A stretch of 64,000 bases of DNA. It comes from G963663315 sp963665165 (GTDB taxonomy: Bacteria > Pseudomonadota > Gammaproteobacteria > Arenicellales > Poriferihabitantaceae). Positions 1 through 7,820 of this stretch are shown piece by piece. The stretch lies in assembly GCA_963665165.1 (NCBI GenBank), contig OY761989.1, positions 1,426,001 through 1,490,000 on the forward strand, given 5' to 3'. A program made the position numbers and the translations under genes. Each line of letters starts with the position of its first letter. Within the stretch, counting starts at the first letter, position 1. The notes under the pieces were generated by a model, which was given only the letters and a program-made list of their open reading frames with translations, searched no databases and was not told the origin of the DNA.

Positions 1-2059
1 AGCGGTAATATGCGCGGATCATGCTGATTTCACGCCAGTTCAATCCGGCGAGCAGGGTCAAATGATTGAATCCGTCGTTTTCGATACGGCCGGTCCAGCA
101 TTGAACGAATGTGGATTCGAAGTGCTCGGTATCGTTTCCCGGATCGAATTCGACTCCATCCGTTCTCGAGATGTCGAAATCCAGTATCCTGAATTCTTCT
201 CCGCTGGTTTTCACGATTCGATAGGGCCGCCCACTGTGGATGATCGCTCCCATGTTTTCAAGGATGGGCAGAATATCCGAAAGGGCGGTGGAGCTTTGCC
301 GGGAGTACAGTTTGAAACTGGCCCGTTTCCGTTCATCCGTATCGGCGTTTTGCCGGGTCACCGGATTCAGGGTCGCCTGGATGCCCGCTTCGGGAATCAG
401 ATCCAGTATCTGTATGTCGAGAACGGCCTGATCGACAGAGAAATCGTGTTGATAGGCGCTGGAAAATCCGTCACGATATTCCTCCAGGCAAGCCGCCGCC
501 CTGACCGGATCAAATCTGGTTTTCAGGCTTTCAAACAGTTTCTCGTTCCAGCCCCGGGCCAGATGCTGAACTTCCCTTTCCAGGGTCTGCTGGTCGGCAG
601 GCAGCCTGAGCGCCGCCTTGTCTTCGGGGTCAGTATGCAGAACGAAATGAATCCGGGTGAGAATGGAGGTCGAGAAATAAACGTCGAATTCGACTTCCTG
701 TGCATTCACCTGTTCAGCCAGGTAATTCTGTATGGTGATTCTTAGTCGGGTATCGAATAAATCCTTCGGCACGTATACCAGGCAGGAATAAAAATGACCG
801 CAGATATTCTTGTGGATATACAACCGGGTTTTTCTTCTTTCCTGATTCAGCAACGTCATTCCCAGCGCATAGAGTTGCTTTAATTCCATGTGAAACAGCT
901 TGTCCCTCGGCAGTGTTTCAAGAATGTTGCGCAGTTCCTTGTAGGAATACCCGTTTTTACGCAATGTGCTGGCGGTCAGGACGTAACTCGCCTTTTTGCG
1001 TATATGCGGTATATCCGAGGTTGGCAGAACGGCCGTCGAACCGGCAAGAAACCCCAGAAAACAACTGATTCTGCGATTGGGTTCCGGGTTGTCGGACTGG
1101 CGCTCACACGGTTCCTGTCTGACCAGGATACAATCCATGTGACGGTCCCTGTGGATATTCGCCCGACCCCGTGTTTTCGTGAATACAACCGGAGAATCCT
1201 CATGAAACACGACAGGCGGCAGGGTGTCTTTCATCAGGTCAGCCCCATCCATCCTGGCGGTGCGCAAAACGCCAAGCGGTGAAGACGGGTCCAGTTCAAG
1301 TTCGAGGGTTTCACTCGCGACAGTCGGTTCCAGCTCACAATAACCGAGAAACAGGAAATGATCCTCGGTCATCCACTGGAAAAACTCCGGATACTCGGAG
1401 AATTCCGGACCTGGACTGATTGATTCCAGCGCCCCGGCTTTTTCGAGAACCCGGTCTTTCATCGCTGGCCAGTCTTCGACCACGGTTTCTATATTGCATA
1501 GTGTCCTGTCCAGCAACTGTGCAATTTCCCGATGTTCATTCTCCGGGATATAATCAACCAGAAACTGGGTATACGATTCAATACGAATCTTATTGGTTTC
1601 GTCACTGTCTACCTCGTCCGGGGGCTCCTGATTTGAACTGTATCTTCTGTATCCGGTTGCCCTGTTTTTTTCACAACGACTGACCCTGAATACCGGATGT
1701 ATGGTTCGATGCGGTGTTTTTCCGAGCCTGTTCAAACAGATACGGAGGGAATTGATAATGAACGGGAAGTCGTCTGATATGACATAGATAATCGTCTGTG
1801 CCGGTTCACTCTCCATCCGGTTTCCATCCTCACTACTGAAATTCTGTAGTTGGACGATGGTTTCACCGGGCTTGCGGACCTCTCCGAGTTGTTGATGCGC
1901 CAGTGCGGTATTTCTGAAATCCGAAGCCTTCTCGGCGCGATAGTCCTGCCCGGAAAGGCGGTGATAATAAGCCCTCAGGTATTCGATCTCCGGTGCAGGC
2001 GGTGGAGAATTTGATTCGTTCAAGGTCGAAATCAAGGATTCGGTAACGGAGTTTTCCAT
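1..2059 (-). CDS. gdhB: NAD-dependent glutamate dehydrogenase, large (GDH2-type) form, N-terminal part, cut by window edge
   Basis: Reading the minus strand from an ATG at 2059-2057 gives 686 uninterrupted codons that run off the left edge. I checked the frame near the start, middle and end. The product matches the N-terminal half of the roughly 1,600-residue NAD-specific glutamate dehydrogenases, which oxidatively deaminate glutamate to 2-oxoglutarate in the cytoplasm. Recognisable family segments are FLGYCELE, SDIPHIRKKASYVLTAS, ARGWNEKLFESL and, at the edge, LLAGLNWREISMIRAY. The catalytic dehydrogenase domain lies outside the window. A Shine-Dalgarno-like AGGA precedes the start by about 7 bases, and a good sigma70-type promoter lies at 2087-2115. 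The plus-strand open frames inside this interval are shadows. Confidence 0.9.
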   Translation of the reverse strand, partial: MENSVTESLISTLNESNSPPPAPEIEYLRAYYHRLSGQDYRAEKASDFRNTALAHQQLGEVRKPGETIVQLQNFSSEDGNRMESEPAQTIIYVISDDFPFIINSLRICLNRLGKTPHRTIHPVFRVSRCEKNRATGYRRYSSNQEPPDEVDSDETNKIRIESYTQFLVDYIPENEHREIAQLLDRTLCNIETVVEDWPAMKDRVLEKAGALESISPGPEFSEYPEFFQWMTEDHFLFLGYCELEPTVASETLELELDPSSPLGVLRTARMDGADLMKDTLPPVVFHEDSPVVFTKTRGRANIHRDRHMDCILVRQEPCERQSDNPEPNRRISCFLGFLAGSTAVLPTSDIPHIRKKASYVLTASTLRKNGYSYKELRNILETLPRDKLFHMELKQLYALGMTLLNQERRKTRLYIHKNICGHFYSCLVYVPKDLFDTRLRITIQNYLAEQVNAQEVEFDVYFSTSILTRIHFVLHTDPEDKAALRLPADQQTLEREVQHLARGWNEKLFESLKTRFDPVRAAACLEEYRDGFSSAYQHDFSVDQAVLDIQILDLIPEAGIQATLNPVTRQNADTDERKRASFKLYSRQSSTALSDILPILENMGAIIHSGRPYRIVKTSGEEFRILDFDISRTDGVEFDPGNDTEHFESTFVQCWTGRIENDGFNHLTLLAGLNWREISMIRAYYR

Positions 2060-2086
2060 TTTATTGTCCTGAAAGTGATCGCTGAC

Positions 2087-2115
2087 ATATTAGCCAGATT
2101 GATACGGTTTGCCAA
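2087..2115 (-). promoter_or_regulatory. Probable sigma70 promoter of the glutamate dehydrogenase gene
   Basis: On the minus strand a -35 TTGGCA (2115-2110) and a -10 TAATAT (2092-2087) are separated by exactly 17 bases. The -10 lies 28 bases upstream of the ATG, so the leader would be about 20 nt. This is a match to the sigma70 consensus by eye only. Confidence 0.55.
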
Positions 2116-2283
2116 TCACAAGTTCATCATTTCCGTGACACCGGCTCCGCCTCCCCGGAAAACCACGAAGGTTTGTTCCTGCACAGCCTGGACAGTATCC
2201 TTGTTTTAAGTCTGGAATCATCGGACAATCGGTTGCCGGGGAGATAGCCGGAAACACTCACTATTAATGTCCACTTGATTGTT

Positions 2284-3078
2284 ATGAACATCCTTGTCTT
2301 TGATATAGAAACTGTTCCCGATGTAGAAACCGGCCGTCGTTTACATCAATTGAAGGATTTGTCCGATGACGATGTGGCCAAGGCCATGTCCAGTAAACAG
2401 GCGCAAAAAACCGGCAAGTCGGATTTTCTACCCCTTCATCTGCATCGGGTTGTGGCTATTTCGACTTTGTTATGCACTACGAATTCCATCAGAGTCTGGT
2501 CGCTGGGGTCACCGGACTCGTCGGAGAAAGAAATTATCACCCGGTTTTTTGATGGTATCGGCCGCTATTCACCCACCCTGGTCAGTTGGAACGGGTCAGG
2601 ATTCGATTTGCCGGTATTACATTACCGTTCGTTGCTGCATGGGATCGACGCGAGGCGCTATTGGGAAACCGGAGAAAGTGAACGCGAATTTCGTTTTAAC
2701 AATTACCTGAGCCGATATCATTGGCGGCATATTGATCTGATGGATATTCTGGCCGGATTCAACTGGCGGGCCGCGGCGCCGCTGCAATCGATCGCAATCA
2801 TGCTTGGTTTTCCGGGAAAACTCGGGATGAGCGGTGACCAGGTGTGGGAAACCTTCCGGCATGGCGAGATCGACAGGATACGAAACTATTGTGAGGTTGA
2901 TGTCCTGAACACATTTCTGGTGTATTTACGCTGGGAATTGACTCGGGGAACCCTGACCGCGGACAGCTATCGCGCCGAATGTGACCGGGTACGGGCATTT
3001 CTGAAGGAGTCGGATGATGAGCGTTTCCGTGAATTTCTGGCTACCTGGGAAGCGGGGCCGGCTGATATCGCTGTTTGA
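2284..3078 (+). CDS. Predicted 3'-5' exonuclease, PolB-like exonuclease family
   Basis: The 264-residue product resembles the stand-alone exonuclease family related to the proofreading domain of family B DNA polymerases (PF10108 type). DEDDy-type acidic motifs are visible: FDIETVPD near the N terminus (motif I), SWNGSGFDLPVLHYR near residue 105 (motif II) and NYCEVDVLNTFLVY near residue 205 (motif III, with the Tyr and Asp). A two-metal 3'-5' nuclease activity is inferred from the family; the biological substrate is unknown. An upstream in-frame TTG at 2275 is possible, but ATG 2284 places the beta strand MNILVFDIE directly at the N terminus, as in homologues. rlmD follows 3 bases after the stop, so the two are probably co-transcribed. 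Confidence 0.85.
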   Translation: MNILVFDIETVPDVETGRRLHQLKDLSDDDVAKAMSSKQAQKTGKSDFLPLHLHRVVAISTLLCTTNSIRVWSLGSPDSSEKEIITRFFDGIGRYSPTLVSWNGSGFDLPVLHYRSLLHGIDARRYWETGESEREFRFNNYLSRYHWRHIDLMDILAGFNWRAAAPLQSIAIMLGFPGKLGMSGDQVWETFRHGEIDRIRNYCEVDVLNTFLVYLRWELTRGTLTADSYRAECDRVRAFLKESDDERFREFLATWEAGPADIAV

Positions 3079-3081
3079 GCA

Positions 3082-4401
3082 ATGACAGCAATCGATGCAC
3101 GGGTCGAGGATTTGACCCATGATGGCAGTGGGGTAACCCGGCTTGAAAATCGGGTTTATTTCGTAGACAGGGCGTTGCCGGGTGAGTTGATTCGATTCGA
3201 ACCCGGGAAAAAGCGCCGCGGTAGATTTTCAGGAACCCTGCTGGAGGTGATTGAACCGTCTGCGGACCGGGTGGTTCCAGAGTGCGGGTATTTCGGCGTA
3301 TGCGGCGGTTGTGTCATGCAGCACCTGAACGGGCAGGCCCAATCCCGCTACAAGGAAAAAATCCTGTTTGACAATCTTTCCAGAATCGGTCAGGTTTCTC
3401 CGCAGGTCCGAATGCCGATGATTCAGGGGCCGATGAGCCATTACCGGCGCAAAGCCAGACTGGGTGTCAAATTTGTCGCCAAAAAAGGGGGTATCCTGAT
3501 CGGATTCCGGGAACGAAAAAGCAGTTTTGTAACGAAACTGCAAAAATGTGTCACGCTGGACTCCAGGATATCCGACTTGTTGCCGGATCTGCATGATCTT
3601 GTTTCAGGGTTGACCGGAAATGATCGAATACCACAAATCGAAGTAGCCGCCGGGGATGGTTCCGTCGCCATGATCATCCGGCATTTGCAGCCGCTTGAAC
3701 CGGATGATGAGGCGCTTCTGCAGAGATTCTCGAGCGAATTTTCGGTGGGCGTGTATGTACAGTCAGGCGGATTGGATACGATCAGGCCATTGTGTCCATC
3801 GATACCTGAACCCTTGAGTTACCGCTTGCATGGAACGGATGTCACTTTGAGGTTTTCCCCTTCGGATTTTGTCCAGGTCAATGCATTCGTTAACAATCAG
3901 ATGGTCGACAGGGTAGTGGCGCTGATGGATGCCGGTCCGGACGACTTCATTCTGGATTTGTTCTGCGGTTTGGGCAATTTCACGCTGCCGATAGCGCGTT
4001 CAGGCGCCCCGGCGCTGGGTATTGAAAGCGACCCGCGCCTGGTCAGTCAGGCCATCGAAAACGCGAAATCGAACGGCATCGGTAACGCGGATTTTATCAC
4101 CGGGGATTTGTATGGCGGCCAGTCCGGCCGCCTGATTGAAGCAGGGGGATATCATGTAAAGGGATTCAACAAGATATTGCTCGATCCTCCCCGTTCCGGC
4201 GCGTGGACAGTGATTACGGAACTGGTCCCTGAACTGCTTCCAGGGAAAATCATTTATGTATCCTGTAATCCGGCCACACTGGCCCGTGACGCGAATGAAC
4301 TGGTCAATAACCAGAACTATGTCCTGACCTGTGCCGGCGCCATTGACATGTTCCCGCATACCGCCCACGTCGAATCCATCGCTCTTTTCGAAAAACCATA
4401 A
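3082..4401 (+). CDS. rlmD: 23S rRNA (uracil-1939-C5)-methyltransferase RlmD
   Basis: The 439-residue protein methylates U1939 of 23S rRNA using S-adenosylmethionine. It has an N-terminal TRAM domain (about residues 1-60), the iron-sulfur cysteine cluster CGYFGVCGGC near residue 69 with a later KCVTLD cysteine, and a Rossmann methyltransferase domain with DLFCGLGNFTLP. The catalytic cysteine lies in SCNPATLARD near residue 395. Length matches E. coli RlmD (433 residues). It sits directly behind the exonuclease gene and ends convergently with rne, with 43 bases between the stops. The iron-sulfur site and the LFCGLGNF segment favour RlmD over RlmC or TrmA. Confidence 0.93.
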   Translation: MTAIDARVEDLTHDGSGVTRLENRVYFVDRALPGELIRFEPGKKRRGRFSGTLLEVIEPSADRVVPECGYFGVCGGCVMQHLNGQAQSRYKEKILFDNLSRIGQVSPQVRMPMIQGPMSHYRRKARLGVKFVAKKGGILIGFRERKSSFVTKLQKCVTLDSRISDLLPDLHDLVSGLTGNDRIPQIEVAAGDGSVAMIIRHLQPLEPDDEALLQRFSSEFSVGVYVQSGGLDTIRPLCPSIPEPLSYRLHGTDVTLRFSPSDFVQVNAFVNNQMVDRVVALMDAGPDDFILDLFCGLGNFTLPIARSGAPALGIESDPRLVSQAIENAKSNGIGNADFITGDLYGGQSGRLIEAGGYHVKGFNKILLDPPRSGAWTVITELVPELLPGKIIYVSCNPATLARDANELVNNQNYVLTCAGAIDMFPHTAHVESIALFEKP

Positions 4402-4444
4402 GTTGCTGGCCGGCCCGCAGACCGGAGGCGGGAATCCACGACAT

Positions 4445-6685
4445 TCAGTCCTTGCGATTGCCTATATCGTCCGGGGTATCGACAGGTATATCTCCCTGTG
4501 TGACGACCGGGCCGGGATGAGTCTGCCGGTCAGCCCGTTTCCGTCCGTAGTTACTGTTTGACGAGGCAGATGGGCCATTGCGTGATTTGTTGGGTCTCGA
4601 CCGGGGCGAGCGCTTCTGGCCCGTTGATGCGGGGGACGACTCAGGCGATGAATCGCTTTTGGCCGTACTGCCGGAATTTTGTGGATTGCGCTGCTTCTGT
4701 TTGTTCGCCGCGGTTCGACGGCTATCCTGGTCCGATTGGGGAGCGGCGCCGGACTTTTTCAATCGAGGGTTTCTCGGTTGCTGCCTCGTCTTGCTTCGCT
4801 GATTCCGATTGTTCCTGTCCGTGCGCTTTTCACGATTGTCGTCGCCTTTACCCGCATCCTTGCCCCGGTTTCGGCTTTTCTCTCTTCCCCTGCCGCCGGA
4901 ACGGGCGTTTCTGGTCTGTTTTCGTCGTTCGCTTCCTGCCTGTTTATCGGGGGATCCGGTTGCTTCCGCGATTTCGTCCTTTCCGAACAGGGAACGGATC
5001 AGGCGGGGCAGTAATCCGGGTTTGCCCTGTTCCGGTTCCGGTCCATTGGGGGAGGCGGGCGGTTCGAAAGGAGGAGGCGGAACCTGGTCGAGCTGGACAT
5101 GGGGTTCTGTTGATTTTGCAGTTCTGGATTTGTTTGAAGGCGCCTTGCTTTTGCTTTCAATATTCATTTTTTGCTTGAAACTGGCCATATCCGTCAACTC
5201 GTCAAGCTCGTCGAACCTGAGCCGCTTGATCTGGAACTGCGGGTTGCTGAGCTCGGCAGACGGGACGATAATGGTGCGGGATGCCAGCCTTGCTTCGAGT
5301 TGGCAAAGCTCATGGCGTTTTTCATTCAACAGGTAAGTCGCCATGTCCAGCGGCAAAAACACCTGAATCGCCTCGGTATTCTCCTTGAGCGCTTCATCCT
5401 CTATGATCCGGAGCAGATTCAACGACGCCGACACCACGTTCCGGATAGTGCCCATCCCATCGCATCTCGGGCAGACCTGGTAATTTGTGTCGCTGATGGA
5501 AGAGCGTAATCTTTGCCGGGACATTTCAAGCAATCCAAAGCGGGATATATGTCCAACCTGAACTCTTGCGCGGTCTGCCTTCAAGGCGCCTTTCAGCCTG
5601 CTTTCCACCATTCTCTGGTTTTTTCCGCTCGCCATGTCGATCAGGTCGATCACGACCAGGCCGCCTATATCCCGGAACCGGAGCTGGCGGGCAATTTCCT
5701 CGACCGCTTCGAGATTGGTGTTCAGCGCGGTTTCCTCGATATCCGAACCTTTGGTGGCCCGCGCCGAGTTTACGTCTATGGAGATCAATGCTTCCGTATG
5801 GTCAATCGAAAGTGTCCCCCCGGAAGGCAGGGTGACCATGCGATTGAAGGCGGAATCAATCTGTCCTTCAATCTGGTATCTGGAAAAAAGCGGAACACTG
5901 TCCTCGTACAGTTTGAGCTTCTTCAGGTTATGGGGCATGACCTGGGTAATGAAACGTTCTGCGCGCTCATGGATTTCCTTGTCATCGACAATAACTTCGG
6001 CAATGTCTCCGGACAAATGGTCCCGTATCGAGCGGACAATCAGGTTGCCTTCCTGATAGATCAGAAAGGGCGCTTTTGAATTCGAGGATGCCTGCTCGAT
6101 GTTTTCCCAAAGCCTGACCAGAAAATCCAGGTCCCATTGCAGTTCTTCCTGGCTTCTGCCGATTCCCTCCGTGCGGGCGATCAATGAGTGTTGGTCGCTT
6201 ATGTCGAGCCGGGATAATATTTCCCGCAACTCGCTGCGGTCTTCTCCCGCGATTCTTCTTGAAATCCCGCCGCCTTTCGGGTTGTTGGGCATGAATACCA
6301 GAAATCGTCCGGCCAGACTGACGAATGTAGTCAGCGCCGCGCCTTTTGTACCTCGTTCGTCCTTGTCGACCTGGACGATCATCTTCTGTCCTTCCCGGAT
6401 TACGGAATCAATCTTGATGTCGGCAATCTGGGTTCTGGAATCATAGTTGTTGAAGTATCCCCGGTAAATTTCCTTGAGCGGGAGGAATCCCTGTCTTTCC
6501 GAACCGTAATCCACAAAGCATGCTTCGAGGCTGGGTTCCACTTTTGTGACGATACCCTTGTAAATATTTCCTTTCTTTTCTGTCCTGATTGCCGCTTCCA
6601 TATCCAGGTCAATCAGTTTTTGTCCATCGACAATGGCAACCCGGAGCTCTTCCGCATGGGTTGCGTTGAATAACATTCTTTTCAT
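4445..6685 (-). CDS. rne: Ribonuclease E
   Basis: The 746-residue endoribonuclease initiates mRNA decay and processes rRNA and tRNA precursors. The start is placed at MKRMLFNATHAEELRVAIVDG, which aligns with the start of E. coli RNase E; the open frame extends 17 codons further upstream without family similarity. An S1 domain covers about residues 37-120. The catalytic aspartates lie in LISIDVNSAR and VVIDLIDMAS. The zinc-link is CPRCDGMGT near residue 405. After about residue 520 the protein turns disordered, proline-rich and then strongly Arg/Lys/Asn-rich, a short version of the scaffold region that reaches residue 1061 in E. coli. The length and the basic tail separate it from RNase G. The upstream region is unusually long and empty. 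Confidence 0.95.
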   Translation of the reverse strand: MKRMLFNATHAEELRVAIVDGQKLIDLDMEAAIRTEKKGNIYKGIVTKVEPSLEACFVDYGSERQGFLPLKEIYRGYFNNYDSRTQIADIKIDSVIREGQKMIVQVDKDERGTKGAALTTFVSLAGRFLVFMPNNPKGGGISRRIAGEDRSELREILSRLDISDQHSLIARTEGIGRSQEELQWDLDFLVRLWENIEQASSNSKAPFLIYQEGNLIVRSIRDHLSGDIAEVIVDDKEIHERAERFITQVMPHNLKKLKLYEDSVPLFSRYQIEGQIDSAFNRMVTLPSGGTLSIDHTEALISIDVNSARATKGSDIEETALNTNLEAVEEIARQLRFRDIGGLVVIDLIDMASGKNQRMVESRLKGALKADRARVQVGHISRFGLLEMSRQRLRSSISDTNYQVCPRCDGMGTIRNVVSASLNLLRIIEDEALKENTEAIQVFLPLDMATYLLNEKRHELCQLEARLASRTIIVPSAELSNPQFQIKRLRFDELDELTDMASFKQKMNIESKSKAPSNKSRTAKSTEPHVQLDQVPPPPFEPPASPNGPEPEQGKPGLLPRLIRSLFGKDEIAEATGSPDKQAGSERRKQTRNARSGGRGREKSRNRGKDAGKGDDNREKRTDRNNRNQRSKTRQQPRNPRLKKSGAAPQSDQDSRRTAANKQKQRNPQNSGSTAKSDSSPESSPASTGQKRSPRSRPNKSRNGPSASSNSNYGRKRADRQTHPGPVVTQGDIPVDTPDDIGNRKD

Positions 6686-7600
6686 TAAAATATCCCGGCG
6701 CCGGGGATACAGGAACTGTACCCGCACGGCATCCAACTACCCCCGCTTCACCCGGAAACGGGGAAATTCAAATATGGGATGGCCCCGACAAATTGGATCA
6801 GAGCAGAAAAGGAGAGGCGGCTGGCGGCCCGAAATTGAACGACCCGGCCGAATCCGACCGTATCTGACCGTTTTTTGTACTTGATTTGATGAAGTCTGGA
6901 TCCATCATTCCAGTGTTAGCCTGATATCACTCAACGTCAGCGTTCAATATTCGATTTCCAGAACCCCGCAGGATGAAAAGCCATCCTGGTCGAACGGGTT
7001 CCATGAAAATCAAACCGGGCGCTTATCGCCATGCAAGTCCTGTAACGGTACTTTCCGGTTGATAGCCATTATTCTTTCAGATTCAATAGCTAATGAGGCA
7101 TGGTCCAAATTTCGAACCGGCTCCGGCCTGACCGGGCCAGAAGCTGACATCAGTATCGGGCGTGCCTGTCGACTCCATGCTTCACAATATCCGGATGCCT
7201 GGCGAAAAAAACTGTCTCTCTAATCTGGTTTCTGCAATCGTCCAGTAATCTCAAACTGCCCAAGACCCTGGACTCACTGATTTCACCCTGTCTCGTCGTG
7301 AGCAGGGTTGTCTGCGGTCATCACCGCCTGTGTTGGGGAACCCGTCTCGATCAAACTTTAGAATTTTCAGTCCAAATGGGCAATTCCATGGACAGCAGGA
7401 CGGTTTCACCTGAAAACTTTCTTGATGTCTCCTTGCCCGGTTGTTCTGCCCGGGCCAAGTGAAACAAGCCGGATCATACCAAGATCGATGAACGAACACA
7501 AGCGCCTGTATGAGCCCGGCCTGAATCAGCAAACCGGCATCGTTATCCACGGCATCCGTATTATTGTGGATCCTCTCCCTTGACCGGGAGCCAGATTCGA
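6686..7600. other. Long gene-free interval upstream of rne
   Basis: About 0.9 kb lies between the rne start (minus strand) and the promoter of tRNA-Val (plus strand). The short open frames within it have no family similarity, and the longest one on the minus strand runs through the tRNA. I see no recognisable tRNA, tmRNA, RNase P RNA or repeat. In E. coli the rne 5' leader is long and structured and mediates RNase E autoregulation; a similar leader could occupy the rne-proximal part here. Degraded coding sequence is the other simple explanation. I could not distinguish these by eye. Confidence 0.5.
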
Positions 7601-7629
7601 TTGAATTACCGGACAGGAATGTGTAAACT
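7601..7629 (+). promoter_or_regulatory. Probable promoter of tRNA-Val(GAC)
   Basis: A -35 TTGAAT (7601-7606) and a -10 TAAACT (7624-7629) are separated by 17 bases. A GC-rich discriminator follows, as is usual for stable-RNA promoters under stringent control, and the mature tRNA begins 14 bases after the -10. Confidence 0.6.
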
Positions 7630-7643
7630 CCTGCGCCTTCGGC

Positions 7644-7720
7644 AGGCGCGTAGCTCAGTTGGTTAGAGCACCACCTTGACATGGTGGGGGTCGGTGGTTC
7701 GAATCCACTCGCGCCTACCA
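7644..7720 (+). tRNA. tRNA-Val(GAC)
   Basis: A 77-nt cloverleaf with encoded CCA. The acceptor stem AGGCGCG pairs with CGCGCCT, the D arm is GCTC/GAGC, and the anticodon stem CCACC/GGTGG closes the loop TTGACAT, giving anticodon GAC. The T arm contains GGTTCGAATCC. It lies 100 bases upstream of thrS on the same strand and has its own promoter. Confidence 0.97.
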
Positions 7721-7780
7721 TTGTATTTGCGGCCGGATTACAGCCTCATATCAACAGCCTGACGACAACTGCGACAATAC

Positions 7781-7801
7781 GCGTTCCCCGCTGCGGGACG
7801 C
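7781..7801 (+). promoter_or_regulatory. GC-rich hairpin in the thrS leader
   Basis: Seven base pairs can form between GCGTTCC and GGGACGC, one of them G-U, around a 7-nt loop, ending 19 bases before the thrS start. E. coli thrS is autoregulated by a leader with tRNA-anticodon-like stem-loops. The hairpin here has a comparable position, but I do not see a clear tRNA-Thr anticodon mimic in its loop, so the link is only suggestive. Confidence 0.3.
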
Positions 7802-7820
7802 GACAGGATGAACATCGGAA

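Noticed and set aside
62..1683. Several plus-strand open frames of 60-230 codons in the first 1.7 kb
   Set aside because: They lie antisense to the continuous glutamate dehydrogenase frame and show no family similarity.
4402..4444. Possible terminator between rlmD and rne
   Set aside because: The GC-rich sequence gives only weak, interrupted stems and lacks a T-run on either strand.
4558..6446. Plus-strand open frames of up to about 200 codons opposite rne
   Set aside because: Antisense shadows of a confidently identified RNase E gene, with composition mirroring its Arg/Lys-rich tail.
7251..7721. A 156-codon minus-strand frame upstream of rne
   Set aside because: It runs through the whole tRNA-Val gene and has no recognisable protein features; its first codons are the reverse complement of the tRNA.
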